The notes: generated by a model from the sequence alone, not told the origin. Positions 9,874 to 18,770 are shown, counted from the stretch's first letter. The stretch: DNA of 64,000 bases from Crocinitomicaceae bacterium (GCA_024643545.1 JAHEMR010000010.1:1-64000); one strand, 5' to 3'. A program made the numbers and translations.

Positions 9874-10488
9874 TTATGCGTTTAATTGGGAGAAAACATA
9901 AAAAAGTTCTGTGGCGATTTGCATCGCGCGTTCCAGGTATTTTGTAGATTGAAGTTCGGTTCCATCGAATGCTTTTGGATCCTCAAAAGGAAGTCCGAGT
10001 CGGAAATCTGCTCCAACAACAAAGGGACAATTTTGCTCCGCATGCGTGCACGTCATGATAGCAGCGAAATTCTCTTTTGGATTGACGTCATCCTCAATGA
10101 GTTTTGAAAAAGCAGCCATTGATTTTGTAGCATCTAGTTGAACGACGAAATGAGGATTTTCACTCATTTCCGTTGTTTGAATATCCATTCCTATGGAACG
10201 TAACGCTGAAATCGCATTTGGATGAAAGGCTGTTACTTCTGTCCCCGCAGAGAATGTGCGTATGGCTGGAATCTGATAATATTCGGCTGCTAATGCACAT
10301 AAAATTTGTCCGAAATGACTTCTTCTTGAATTATGTGTACAGATGAACATCAATGAAGATTCCTTGCCTTCGTTTTGATTTACTCGGATATAGGAAGTCA
10401 ACTTATTCAATAGTAACTTTCGGTCCGAAGGAATCTCATCAAAACATTGAATAATTTGCTGCGAAAATTGGATTAATCTTGGATTCAT
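9874..10488 (-). CDS. arsC: arsenate reductase, low-molecular-weight phosphatase fold
   Basis: Reduces arsenate to arsenite in the cytosol. The phosphatase loop CTHNSRRS (Cys50, Arg56) fits CX5R(S/T). Cys147 and Cys154 in TCTHAEQNCPF have the seven-residue spacing of the redox relay pair in thioredoxin-coupled ArsC (Cys82/Cys89 in the S. aureus enzyme), so a thioredoxin-dependent enzyme is likely. At 204 aa it is longer than the usual ~130, with about 45 extra N-terminal residues before the catalytic loop and extra sequence at the end. It lies 9 nt after arsR and 3 nt before acr3. Confidence 0.9.
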   Translation of the reverse strand: MNPRLIQFSQQIIQCFDEIPSDRKLLLNKLTSYIRVNQNEGKESSLMFICTHNSRRSHFGQILCALAAEYYQIPAIRTFSAGTEVTAFHPNAISALRSIGMDIQTTEMSENPHFVVQLDATKSMAAFSKLIEDDVNPKENFAAIMTCTHAEQNCPFVVGADFRLGLPFEDPKAFDGTELQSTKYLERAMQIATELFYVFSQLNA

Positions 10489-10497
10489 TTTTTTTCT

Positions 10498-10821
10498 TTA
10501 GCAACATGATTGATTTTGATCGTAACTTAAGGAAGCAAGAAAGACATCCAATAGTTTAATTTTGGATAAATCCAGACAGTAACAAATCGACGTTCCTGAA
10601 ATGTTTCCCTTAATTATGCCCGCATTTTTTAATTCCTTCAGATGCTGTGAAATCGTTGGTTGAGCCAAAGGCAGTTCATTCACAAGATCATTACAAATAC
10701 AGGATTCTTGTTTTCTTAAAAATTGAATGATGGCAATTCGAGCAGGATGCCCAAGCGCCTTAAATAAATGAGCTAATTCATTCGTTTCTGTGCTGAATCC
10801 TTCTGATTTCGTCGTTCCCAT
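10498..10821 (-). CDS. arsR: arsenic-responsive repressor, ArsR family
   Basis: Winged-helix repressor, 107 aa from the ATG at 10821 (a TTG nine bases further upstream is less likely and would lie inside the operator). The recognition region is LAQPTISQHLKELKNAG. Likely As(III) ligands are Cys41 and Cys43 in ESCICNDL, equivalent to the ELCVCDL motif of classical ArsR; Cys80, Cys82 and the terminal Cys106-Cys107 are further thiols. It should bind the palindrome directly upstream and release it when arsenite binds, switching on arsC and acr3. Confidence 0.93.
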   Translation of the reverse strand: MGTTKSEGFSTETNELAHLFKALGHPARIAIIQFLRKQESCICNDLVNELPLAQPTISQHLKELKNAGIIKGNISGTSICYCLDLSKIKLLDVFLASLSYDQNQSCC

Positions 10822-10825
10822 AGCA

Positions 10826-10849
10826 TGCAATATTGTTATATTGCAATAT
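10826..10849. promoter_or_regulatory. ArsR operator, overlapping promoter
   Basis: TGCAATAT at 10826-10833 and ATATTGCA at 10838-10845 form a perfect 8-bp inverted repeat with a 4-bp spacer. The second arm also belongs to the perfect 12-bp palindrome at 10838-10849. The site starts 5 bp upstream of the arsR ATG. TAATATTG on the minus strand (10851-10844), one mismatch from TAnnTTTG, lies over it, so repressor binding would block transcription. Confidence 0.7.
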
Positions 10850-10892
10850 TACGATGTTATCGGTAAACTTAAGTTGTTTTTTTGATGATTTT

Positions 10893-11483
10893 TTATCCGC
10901 GAAAGATTTTCGCAAATGTTTTACCAATAATTACAAGGTCCTGAGAAAGGGTTGGATTAGCCAAATACTTCTCATTCAACTTGATTTTTTCAGGCATTAC
11001 CTCATTGATGTACGTTTGTTGCGGATTGTCGGACTTCGCTAGTAATTCGTTCTCATGAAAGTAAGCCAAGGAAGCATAATCTGTTATTCCAGGTTTTACC
11101 GATAGGATTTTACGTTGCTCTTCCGTATATAAATCCACGTATTCTTTCACTTCTGGACGTGGTCCCACAATGCTCATTTCTCCTTTAAGGACATTGATAA
11201 ATTGAGGGAATTCATCCAACTTGTACTTTCTAATGTAATAACCGATTTTTGTGATGCGCGGATCTCTTGTCCCGACGGTAATTTTCCCTTTAGACTCCGA
11301 ATCAGTCTTCATGGAGCGAAATTTCAGCAAGTAAAATGGAATCCCATTTCTCCCGATGCGTTCCTGCCTAAAAAAAACTCCGCCTTTGGATTCAAACAGA
11401 ATCAACATGGCAAGAATCCCCCCAATCGGCAAAAAACACAAGAGAACAAAACTGGAAAAAAGGATGTCAAATAGTCTTTTCAT
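10893..11483 (-). CDS. undecaprenyl-phosphate sugar-phosphate transferase
   Basis: A small bacterial sugar transferase (PF02397), 196 aa, that moves a sugar-1-phosphate from a nucleotide sugar onto undecaprenyl phosphate to start a surface glycan. It has one N-terminal hydrophobic re-entrant segment (about residues 4-28), then FRQERIGRNG, KFRSM, KLDEFPQFINVLKGEMSIVG and PRPE, the full catalytic signature of the monotopic phosphoglycosyl transferases. The ATG at 11483 is preferred over a GTG at 11495 because a TAGTTTTG promoter lies 20 nt upstream. It stands alone beside the ars operon. The sugar is unknown. Confidence 0.92.
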   Translation of the reverse strand: MKRLFDILFSSFVLLCFLPIGGILAMLILFESKGGVFFRQERIGRNGIPFYLLKFRSMKTDSESKGKITVGTRDPRITKIGYYIRKYKLDEFPQFINVLKGEMSIVGPRPEVKEYVDLYTEEQRKILSVKPGITDYASLAYFHENELLAKSDNPQQTYINEVMPEKIKLNEKYLANPTLSQDLVIIGKTFAKIFRG

Positions 11484-11503
11484 TCGTAACTTCACATTTG
11501 GTA

Positions 11504-11511
11504 CAAAACTA
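11504..11511 (-). promoter_or_regulatory. TAnnTTTG promoter for the sugar transferase
   Basis: Reads TAGTTTTG on the minus strand, 20 nt upstream of the ATG at 11483, in a short gap between divergent genes. Confidence 0.45.
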
Positions 11512-11527
11512 ATTTATTTTCCCAAGC

Positions 11528-11854
11528 ATGGCACAGGAAATACAGAAACAAGTCGAACAAGCACTCATGGATCAGTCCTTTCGTGCCCAAACCTTAATTC
11601 AACTAGAAAAGGATTTTCAACGGTGTGGACTTGAGCTGCAATCTACCGATATAAATGAGCTGATTCCCGCGATTGAACGATGTATTTCGCACGTTTCGAA
11701 TACGCAATTGCAGCAATTAATTTACCTCATTGACATCCCAGAATCGATTTTCACCACACTTTCTAGAACTGAAACTTTTCACAAGCGATTAAGTGAAGTG
11801 ATTTTAATGAGAGAAGGATTAAAAGTATATTTACGAACGAAATTTAGCGAATAA
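11528..11854 (+). CDS. hypothetical protein, 108 aa
   Basis: Not recognised. A soluble, helix-rich protein of 108 aa with no signal peptide or membrane segment, starting MAQEIQKQVEQAL and ending LRTKFSE. Leu, Gln and Glu are abundant, which suggests a small helical bundle. The stop TAA shares one base with the ATG of the next gene (TAATG), so the two are probably translated together. Coding status rests on a clean frame, the coupling and the fit of the gene into an otherwise empty gap. Confidence 0.75.
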   Translation: MAQEIQKQVEQALMDQSFRAQTLIQLEKDFQRCGLELQSTDINELIPAIERCISHVSNTQLQQLIYLIDIPESIFTTLSRTETFHKRLSEVILMREGLKVYLRTKFSE

Positions 11855-12369
11855 TGAAAATACACAAAGCTTCTATGGATTCCTTGACCTCAGGTTTGAC
11901 AATTGGGGTCACAATTATTTTGCTTTTATCTGGTTTCATCCCAGTATTCACAAGTGAATTTCATCTGTCAAATGTACTTTCTCCAGGACCCTTATATGTA
12001 ATGCCGTTTGCGATGATTATTATCCCTGTTCTTACTTTCGGTTTTAGTCCTAAAGGCTATGTCATAGAGGATGACGTATTCACCATATTGCGTCCGTTTA
12101 AGACGAAGAATTACCCGCTTTCAGATATACAATCTGTCACCGAAGTAGAAAAGAAAAACCTGAAAGGATCGATTCGCACATTTGGTGTTGGTGGACTTTT
12201 TGGTTACTTCGGTAGGTTTCGTAATAGCACTTATGGAAATATGGTCTGGTACGCAACGCGTCGGGATCGCTTTGTGGTGATTAAATGTAGTAATGGCAAA
12301 ACCATCGTGATTACCCCTGATGACCCAGCGGCCTTCGTTTTAGCTTATCAAACAACTGTTGGTAAATAA
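11854..12369 (+). CDS. membrane protein with bacterial PH domain
   Basis: A 171-aa protein with two membrane segments (about residues 16-32 and 47-65) followed by a PH-like beta domain beginning KGYVIEDDVFTILRPF, as in the bPH families. Such proteins are membrane-anchored and of unclear function. VGGLFGYFGRF and the closing KTIVITPDDPAAFV fit known PH-domain membrane proteins of Bacteroidota. Its start overlaps the stop of the preceding 108-aa gene by one base, suggesting the two products work together. Confidence 0.78.
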   Translation: MKIHKASMDSLTSGLTIGVTIILLLSGFIPVFTSEFHLSNVLSPGPLYVMPFAMIIIPVLTFGFSPKGYVIEDDVFTILRPFKTKNYPLSDIQSVTEVEKKNLKGSIRTFGVGGLFGYFGRFRNSTYGNMVWYATRRDRFVVIKCSNGKTIVITPDDPAAFVLAYQTTVGK

Positions 12370-12426
12370 ATCTCCGAAAGAATGCGTTTTCGTTTGCTTG
12401 CATGCGTTTAATCTCAGTTGATTTAT

Positions 12427-12434
12427 TAAATTTG
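12427..12434 (+). promoter_or_regulatory. TAnnTTTG promoter for dnaN
   Basis: TAAATTTG, exact consensus, 11 nt before the ATG at 12446 and 17 nt before the alternative ATG at 12452. Confidence 0.5.
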
Positions 12435-12445
12435 TATCTAAAATA

Positions 12446-13570
12446 ATGAGTATGAATTTCATTGCATCAAGCACAAGCCTATTAAAACACCTTCAAAGCA
12501 TTTCAGGAGTTCTAAATACGAGCAATACATTGCCAATTTTAGACAACTTTCTTTTCGAAATCGTTAATGGTGAACTTACTGCATCAGCTTCGGATTTAGA
12601 AACAACCATGGTCACAAAAATGGAAGTTCAATCGGAAGAAGATGGGAAAATCGCAATTCCCGCAAAATTATTGCTTGACGTTTTAAAAAGCTTGCCAGAT
12701 CAACCTTGTACATTCAAGGTAAATGCAACGAATTACCAAATTGAAATCGCGTACGATAACGGGAAATCCCGAATGGTCGGATTTAACGGTGATGAATTTC
12801 CAAAAATCCCTGAATTAGCTGGTAAAAGCTCCATTAAATTATCGGGTGAATTACTTTCTCGCGCTATCAATAAAACATTATTCGCTTCTGGAAACGATGA
12901 CCTTCGTCCAGTAATGAGCGGTGTTTTTTGCCAGTTTTCTGCCAGTGAAATCACTTTCGTTGCTACTGACGCACACAAACTCGTTCGATTCAAAAGAACC
13001 GACGCAGAAGCAAGTGGTAGTTCTGCTTTCATCTTGCCGAAGAAACCATTAAACATGTTGAAATCAAATCTTCGTGGTGATGAAGATGTTCTTTTGGAAT
13101 ACAATGAATCAAATGCTGTTTTTACCTTCAATGATTTGATTCTTGTTTGTCGTCTTATCGATGGAAAATATCCGAACTACGAGGCTGTTATCCCGAAAGA
13201 AAATCCAAATGTATTGACGATTGATCGCGCTCAATTGCTTTCATCCATCAAACGCGTATCTCTTTTCTCCAACAAAACAACACATCAAATCAAATTGAAA
13301 CTTGTTGGTTCTGAACTTTCTTTGTTTGCTGAAGACATCGATTTTTCAAGTGAAGCGACAGAACGTTTGACGTGTAACTACGACGGAGATGATTTAGAAA
13401 TCGGATTCAACTCTCGTTTCTTGATGGAAATGTTGAACAACTTGGATTCGGATGAAATCAAATTGTCCATGAGCGAACCAAGTCGTGCAGGAATTTTAAC
13501 ACCTTCTATCCCTGCAAACGAACACGAAGACATTTTGATGCTCGTGATGCCGGTGATGCTGAACCGTTAA
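12446..13570 (+). CDS. dnaN: DNA polymerase III sliding clamp, beta subunit
   Basis: Ring-shaped processivity clamp that holds DNA polymerase III on DNA. The 374-aa protein has three repeated clamp domains. Typical sequences are NTLPILDNFL near residue 27, FATDAHKLVRFKR-like FVATDAHKLVR in domain 2, and the C-terminal LMLVMPVMLNR, which forms the groove used by clamp-binding partners. The second ATG (12452), giving MNFIASS, may be the true start. It is not beside dnaA; rlmN follows 13 nt later and may be co-transcribed. Confidence 0.97.
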   Translation: MSMNFIASSTSLLKHLQSISGVLNTSNTLPILDNFLFEIVNGELTASASDLETTMVTKMEVQSEEDGKIAIPAKLLLDVLKSLPDQPCTFKVNATNYQIEIAYDNGKSRMVGFNGDEFPKIPELAGKSSIKLSGELLSRAINKTLFASGNDDLRPVMSGVFCQFSASEITFVATDAHKLVRFKRTDAEASGSSAFILPKKPLNMLKSNLRGDEDVLLEYNESNAVFTFNDLILVCRLIDGKYPNYEAVIPKENPNVLTIDRAQLLSSIKRVSLFSNKTTHQIKLKLVGSELSLFAEDIDFSSEATERLTCNYDGDDLEIGFNSRFLMEMLNNLDSDEIKLSMSEPSRAGILTPSIPANEHEDILMLVMPVMLNR

Positions 13571-13583
13571 TCCACTTAATTAC

Positions 13584-14657
13584 ATGCCTCAAGGATTGAG
13601 CAACATTCGGAATTTATCCTTGAAGGAACTTCAGGATGAATTTGTTGCAAGAAATGAAAAATCGTTTCGTGCCAAACAAGTCTATGAATGGCTGTGGAAA
13701 AAAAATGCCTCCTCTTTTGAAGAAATGACCAACCTAAGTAAAGAACTTAGAGAAATGTTAGTGCAACATTTTTTCATCGATCACATCCAATTACAAGACC
13801 AACAAATCAGCAAGGACAAAACCATCAAATGCGCGTTTACCATTGAGGAAGGAAAGGTCGTGGAAGGAGTGCTTATTCCAACAAAATCTCGCACCACTGC
13901 CTGCATATCCTCGCAAGTGGGATGCAGTCTTTCTTGTACGTTTTGTGCTACTGGCAGGTTAAAATTACTTCGGAATTTAAGCGCTGGAGAAATCGTAGAT
14001 CAAGTTGTTTACCTAAAGAATCAAGCAGAAGAACGTTACGGTCAAAACCTCACGAACATTGTCTATATGGGAATGGGTGAGCCGCTTTTGAACTATAAAA
14101 ATGTGCTTCAATCGATTGATCGTTTGTGCAGCGAAGATGGACTTGGAATCTCTCCGAAACGCATCACCGTTTCAACTGCTGGAATCGCAAAGATGATTCG
14201 CAAGCTCGGAGATGACGAGGTTAAATTCAACTTGGCACTTTCACTTCACGCGGCGAATGATAAAAAACGCGATAAAATCATGGAGATAAATGAATCCAAT
14301 AACCTTTCTGAGTTATCAGAGGCCTTGGAATATTTCCATGAGAAGACTGGATCAAGGGTCACATTTGAGTACATTATTTTCAAAGATTTCAACGACGAAA
14401 TCGAAGATGCACGCGAACTTGCAAACTTCGCCAAATGTGTTCCGTGCAAAATCAATATCATTGAATACAATCCCATTGAAAACGGGGAATTCCAACAAGC
14501 AGACACGCATAAAGTGGATGCATTCGCATCCTTTTTAGAATCGAAAAACCTCATCGTTAATGTAAGACGTAGCCGCGGAAAAGACATCGACGCCGCTTGC
14601 GGACAACTTGCCAATAAAAACAAAGCCATTCTCAAGGACGAACGCATTCTAAAGTAA
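13584..14657 (+). CDS. rlmN: 23S rRNA/tRNA adenine C2-methyltransferase
   Basis: Radical SAM enzyme that methylates C2 of adenosine in 23S rRNA (A2503 in E. coli numbering) and in some tRNAs. The [4Fe-4S] site is Cys114, Cys118 and Cys121 in CSLSCTFC. The conserved Glu of VVEGVLIPT (residue 94) and the C-terminal Cys in DAACGQLA, which forms the methyl-transfer intermediate in this family, are both present. It is 357 aa, normal for RlmN. It follows dnaN by 13 nt. Confidence 0.96.
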   Translation: MPQGLSNIRNLSLKELQDEFVARNEKSFRAKQVYEWLWKKNASSFEEMTNLSKELREMLVQHFFIDHIQLQDQQISKDKTIKCAFTIEEGKVVEGVLIPTKSRTTACISSQVGCSLSCTFCATGRLKLLRNLSAGEIVDQVVYLKNQAEERYGQNLTNIVYMGMGEPLLNYKNVLQSIDRLCSEDGLGISPKRITVSTAGIAKMIRKLGDDEVKFNLALSLHAANDKKRDKIMEINESNNLSELSEALEYFHEKTGSRVTFEYIIFKDFNDEIEDARELANFAKCVPCKINIIEYNPIENGEFQQADTHKVDAFASFLESKNLIVNVRRSRGKDIDAACGQLANKNKAILKDERILK

Positions 14658-14702
14658 CATCAAGGTACTCTGAACGTCCTTTTTATTGAAAATCCATTAT
14701 TC

Positions 14703-15461
14703 ATGATTAAAGTTTCTCACCTCCGAAAGGAATTTGAACTGAGTCGACAACAGAAAAAAGAACTCAATACAACAGCCAATAATGCACTTGCCGTTGACGA
14801 CCTCAGCTTCGAGTGTCAACCTGGTAAAGTATTTTCCCTACTTGGACCGAACGGAGCTGGAAAAACGACAACACTTCGCATGCTTTCAACGATATTAACT
14901 CCAAGCTCTGGAAGCATTGAAATAGCAGGTGTTGACGCCGTGAAATATCCGCAAGAAGCGCGTGCGAAAATTGGTTTCCTCACTGGTTCAACAGGACTTT
15001 ACGCACGTTTAACTCCGATCGAAATCATTGATTATTTTGCCGCATTGTACCAAGTTCCGACGAAAGAAAAAGAGGAACGTAAAAAGTATCTTTTCGATTT
15101 GTTGAACATGAACGACTTTCTTCAAAAGCGCATTGGTAAGTTAAGTACAGGTATGAAACAAAAAGTTTCCATTTGCCGCACGATGATTCACAATCCAGAG
15201 GTTGTAATTTTTGATGAACCAACGAGTGGTCTTGATGTGATCACCGCAGAAAACATCATTAAACTCATTCGAGATTGTAAGAACCAAGGAAAAACAGTTA
15301 TTTTCTCTAGTCACATCATGAGCGAGGTCGATTTACTATGTGACGATTTGGCGATCGTTCACAAAGGACAACTGAAATACAATGGACAAATGTCCGATTT
15401 CCGTCAAAACATGGAAGCCTCCAATCTAACAGAAGAATTCATCCGCATCGTACAACGTTAA
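14703..15461 (+). CDS. ABC exporter ATP-binding protein, NatA-like
   Basis: ATPase subunit of an ABC-2 type exporter, 252 aa. Walker A is GPNGAGKTTTLR (near residues 49-60), the signature is LSTGMKQKVS and Walker B is VVIFDEPTSGLD, followed by the switch His in IFSSHIMSEV. It is paired with the permease gene 10 nt downstream. The pair resembles NatAB sodium exporters, but substrate cannot be proved from sequence; antibiotic or lipid export is possible. Confidence 0.88.
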   Translation: MIKVSHLRKEFELSRQQKKELNTTANNALAVDDLSFECQPGKVFSLLGPNGAGKTTTLRMLSTILTPSSGSIEIAGVDAVKYPQEARAKIGFLTGSTGLYARLTPIEIIDYFAALYQVPTKEKEERKKYLFDLLNMNDFLQKRIGKLSTGMKQKVSICRTMIHNPEVVIFDEPTSGLDVITAENIIKLIRDCKNQGKTVIFSSHIMSEVDLLCDDLAIVHKGQLKYNGQMSDFRQNMEASNLTEEFIRIVQR

Positions 15462-15471
15462 TTCAAACCAC

Positions 15472-16662
15472 ATGATCTTTACCATATTCAAAAAAGAATT
15501 AATCGATACCCTACGTGATAAACGCACCATGCGTACCATGTTATTGATTCCTTTATTGGTTTTCCCGATTACACTGACTCTATTTGTAAATGTTTCTTCC
15601 TCCTTCGAGAAAAAAGCAAGCGAAGAACAATTGAAAATTGGTGTTTGGGGCGATCTCGGCGCCAAATATTGGAATCAGCTCGAGCAAATGCCTGCAGGAC
15701 TTGGAAAAAAGGAATTAAAAAACTTCAAGGATTCTTCCGCATTAAAACGTGCGATCGAACAAGGAGAAATTCAACTTGGACTCATTGTTCCTAAAAACGA
15801 AGCTGAATTAGCACGCTCAAAAAAGCCCATTCCATTGATGTGGTTATTTGATGCCTCCTCTGTTGGACGTCAACAACGTGCTGAATCCTATATGAATTAC
15901 TTGTCCGACATCGCTGAAACAGTAAGGTTAAAAGAACTCGGCGTTGACTCAGAAAAACTTCATCCATTGATTCCTGTTTTTCAGAATTGTGCTAGCGATA
16001 AAAAAATGATCGGTCAATTAGCTGGAGGATTTTTACCTTACATTTTTATCGCCTTTGGATTTATTGGCTGCATGTACCCAGCAATTGATTTATTCACAGG
16101 GGAAAAAGAACGTGGAACCATCGAAACTTTGTTGACCACTCCCGTTTCTAGGTGGCAAATGTTGGTTGGGAAAATGATGGTAGTTGTCACATCAGGAATG
16201 CTCGCTGCAAGTTGTGCACTTCTTGGCTTATTCGTTTCCATCGAGTTTTTAGACATCGTTCACAACAAAGAAATCCTTGATATTGTCCATGGAATCCTTA
16301 CCCCCACATTCATACTTGCCATGTTTAGCTTACTTTTTCCTTTGGTTGTCTTTTTCGCAGGAGTAATGATCCCAATCGCGATTTATGCCAAATCATTTAA
16401 GGAAGCGCAAAGCATTATTACACCACTGAATTTTGTTATGGTTCTTCCTGCAATGATCGGGTTTTTCCCTGGAATTGAATTAAATGCACTAACTGCTGCC
16501 ATTCCGGTAGTAAACATCGTTCTTTCAACAAAGGAATTGATATCCGGAACACTTTCCGTAGGATATTATTCGATTAGCTTGGGAATCATGTTGATTTTGG
16601 CAACGCTTTCGGTAGTTGTTTCTTACCGTCAATTTGGAAACGAGGCGCGCATTTTAAACTAA
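15472..16662 (+). CDS. ABC-2 type permease, NatB-like
   Basis: Membrane subunit partner of the preceding ATPase, 396 aa. It has one N-terminal membrane segment (about residues 22-40), a large extracytoplasmic domain of about 140 residues, then five or six membrane segments from about residue 185 to the end. GEKERGTIETLLTTPVSR is the typical coupling motif of this permease family. The stop codon forms a four-base overlap with the convergent lectin gene's stop. Confidence 0.87.
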   Translation: MIFTIFKKELIDTLRDKRTMRTMLLIPLLVFPITLTLFVNVSSSFEKKASEEQLKIGVWGDLGAKYWNQLEQMPAGLGKKELKNFKDSSALKRAIEQGEIQLGLIVPKNEAELARSKKPIPLMWLFDASSVGRQQRAESYMNYLSDIAETVRLKELGVDSEKLHPLIPVFQNCASDKKMIGQLAGGFLPYIFIAFGFIGCMYPAIDLFTGEKERGTIETLLTTPVSRWQMLVGKMMVVVTSGMLAASCALLGLFVSIEFLDIVHNKEILDIVHGILTPTFILAMFSLLFPLVVFFAGVMIPIAIYAKSFKEAQSIITPLNFVMVLPAMIGFFPGIELNALTAAIPVVNIVLSTKELISGTLSVGYYSISLGIMLILATLSVVVSYRQFGNEARILN

Positions 16663-18770
16663 CGAATAAGGTGGATGAATCCACTCTTTTCTTTTTGGTC
16701 AACTTCCAATAAATAGTAATAAACGCCATCAGGCAACAACACTCCATTCACATCTTTCCCATTGAAAGGTGAATCGAATCGCTTTCCAGCGTACACCAAA
16801 TTACCCCAACGATTGAATAACTTTAATTGGTATTCCTGACAGGATTTAAACATGGCTTCAATGTCTAACTCATCATTGTTGTTATCGCCATTTGGTGTAA
16901 TCACATTCGGAAAATCAAAGTCCGCATAATCGTAAATATTCGTAATGAGAACCGGAATAACCGATGGACTAGAAACACAGCCATTGATGGAAATCGTTGC
17001 ACTAAAATTTCCCATTTGTTCGATATGCACAGGGAAAAATACATCAGGGCTGTTTGAAGAGAAACTCTGTGGTCCAGACCAACTGTATGCTGCGTTGGTT
17101 ACTGGATCAATGTGCAAGGAAACAACATCACCAGGACATTCAACAGGACTATTTCCCGTTAAGATAGGAGCAGCAGGAATAGGATAAACCGTCAAATTCA
17201 AGGTGACAACTGAATCACAACCTGCAACAGTTTGTAAAGTGTGTGAATAAATGCCGGAATTCGTTAATGTTTGGCCAAAGAACAAAGTAGATTCCCCTTG
17301 ACAAAAGGACATGGAACTACTTGAAGATAAAACTGGATTCACCGCTAAAGTCAAATTGATAATGGAATCACATCCCGCTATGGTTTGTATGGTTCGACTG
17401 TAATTCCCCGGAGCCGTGAGGGTTTGTGGACCAAAAACATAACTTCCCCCTTGGCAGATAGCAGCTTGAATGTTTGATGTGAGAATTGGATCAACAATCA
17501 ATGTAAGGTTTATCGTGGAATCACACCCTGTTGCCGTTTGCAGTAATTGAGAGTAGGTTCCTCCTGTCGTCAACGTATTTCCAGCAAAGGTGTATGTCGC
17601 GCCTTGACAAATATGTACCGTTTGATTATTCGTTAAATTGGGCAAAAGTGTCAAATTCAAAACGACTGTTGAATCACAGCCTAACACGCTTGGAAAAACA
17701 ACGGGGTGAAATCCAGCTGAGGAAAATGTTTGTGTACCCAAAGTATAGGTCGATCCTTGACAAATACTCACGGGTAAGGTGTCATTAAACAATGGATTCA
17801 CCGTGACAATGACACTGTCAAAAGAAGGGCATGAGTTTGGATTCGATGCCAAATTCGTCATCACCGTATACGTTTGAGACAACGGTGTATTCCCCGTATT
17901 TGCTAAATTCACCGTAGGATTGGAAACCGTTGTTTGCGTTAATCCCGGAGCAGTTGTCCAAGAATAAATATAATTGGCATTGTTTGTGCTTCCAATTTGA
18001 GCTGGTTGCCCACTGCAAATACTGACATCAGGTCCTGCGTTGGAGGTTGCAATATCAGCGAAAATAGTCGCATTGCGAATGGAATGACGGTCATTTGATC
18101 CACCTGTACTCGCAGTCCAACCCATATATCCTGCGAAATTCAAATTGTATGTCCCGGATAAATACTGGGTACCATTCACCGAAACAGTTACTACGCCATA
18201 GTTATAACTAATGACAGCTGTATTGTAAGTACTTGATCGAAGAAAATTCAGGTTTCCACCAACATTGTTTAGTGTGGTAATTCCAGCAATGCACTCGTTA
18301 TAACCTGGACCGCTGTAAATTTGAATTTCCGGATTTGCGCCACCGCAATTATTGTACGTATCAAACACCACTTTAATTCCGTTTGCTGTGGAAGGAATCC
18401 CTACACCACCTCCCGAAACAAATCCTGTTGGCGGCACATCTAAAAAACAAAACGCAATTCCATCTGCACTATTCCCATCAAACATCCGAAAATCGAATTC
18501 AACATTCCATTGATAGCAGGTTCCTAAATCAATCGGTTGATTGTAAAATATTGCCCCACTAGAATTTCCAACATTATTGGTTAAAATCAATTCATCCGGA
18601 TCGAAGTTGACATCACCTCCAGTATCACCGGTAGCTGCTGCTCCCGTAAGATTCCATCCAGTTGTATTCATGTTTGGAGTCCCAGTTAATTGAGCAAAAA
18701 CCAATGTTTGTGCATGTGTTTGAATGCCAAACGATAAACAAATCAATAGGAAGAAATACTTAAAATTCAT
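16659..18770 (-). CDS. secreted lectin-like protein with T9SS type B sorting domain
   Basis: Exported surface protein, 703 aa from the ATG at 18770, chosen because it begins a clear signal peptide (MNFKYFFLLICLS, ending THAQ); an upstream TTG would add 18 residues. After the signal comes an L-type (legume-like) lectin domain of about 220 residues with DGIAFCFLD and KVVFDTYNN. Then a short Ig-like region, four perfectly spaced 51-residue repeats, another Ig-like region and a C-terminal gliding-associated (CHU_C, type B) sorting domain with NVITPNGDNNND and LFNRWGNLVY. The lectin domain suggests glycan binding at the cell surface after T9SS export. Confidence 0.9.
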   Translation of the reverse strand: MNFKYFFLLICLSFGIQTHAQTLVFAQLTGTPNMNTTGWNLTGAAATGDTGGDVNFDPDELILTNNVGNSSGAIFYNQPIDLGTCYQWNVEFDFRMFDGNSADGIAFCFLDVPPTGFVSGGGVGIPSTANGIKVVFDTYNNCGGANPEIQIYSGPGYNECIAGITTLNNVGGNLNFLRSSTYNTAVISYNYGVVTVSVNGTQYLSGTYNLNFAGYMGWTASTGGSNDRHSIRNATIFADIATSNAGPDVSICSGQPAQIGSTNNANYIYSWTTAPGLTQTTVSNPTVNLANTGNTPLSQTYTVMTNLASNPNSCPSFDSVIVTVNPLFNDTLPVSICQGSTYTLGTQTFSSAGFHPVVFPSVLGCDSTVVLNLTLLPNLTNNQTVHICQGATYTFAGNTLTTGGTYSQLLQTATGCDSTINLTLIVDPILTSNIQAAICQGGSYVFGPQTLTAPGNYSRTIQTIAGCDSIINLTLAVNPVLSSSSSMSFCQGESTLFFGQTLTNSGIYSHTLQTVAGCDSVVTLNLTVYPIPAAPILTGNSPVECPGDVVSLHIDPVTNAAYSWSGPQSFSSNSPDVFFPVHIEQMGNFSATISINGCVSSPSVIPVLITNIYDYADFDFPNVITPNGDNNNDELDIEAMFKSCQEYQLKLFNRWGNLVYAGKRFDSPFNGKDVNGVLLPDGVYYYLLEVDQKEKSGFIHLIR
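17181..17786 (-). repeat. four tandem 51-residue repeats in the lectin gene
   Basis: Each unit has the plan I-C-Q-G, a TYTFG-like strand, a QTL..G.YS strand, GCDS and then an LTL strand. The CQG cysteines recur every 51 residues and the GCDS cysteines also recur every 51 residues, always 28 residues after the CQG cysteine. The DNA has diverged while the spacing has not, so the repeats are old and under length constraint. Confidence 0.85.

Noticed and set aside
17181-17786. CRISPR-like or tandem DNA repeat
   Set aside because: Only the protein pattern repeats; the DNA of the units has diverged and it lies inside a long coding frame.
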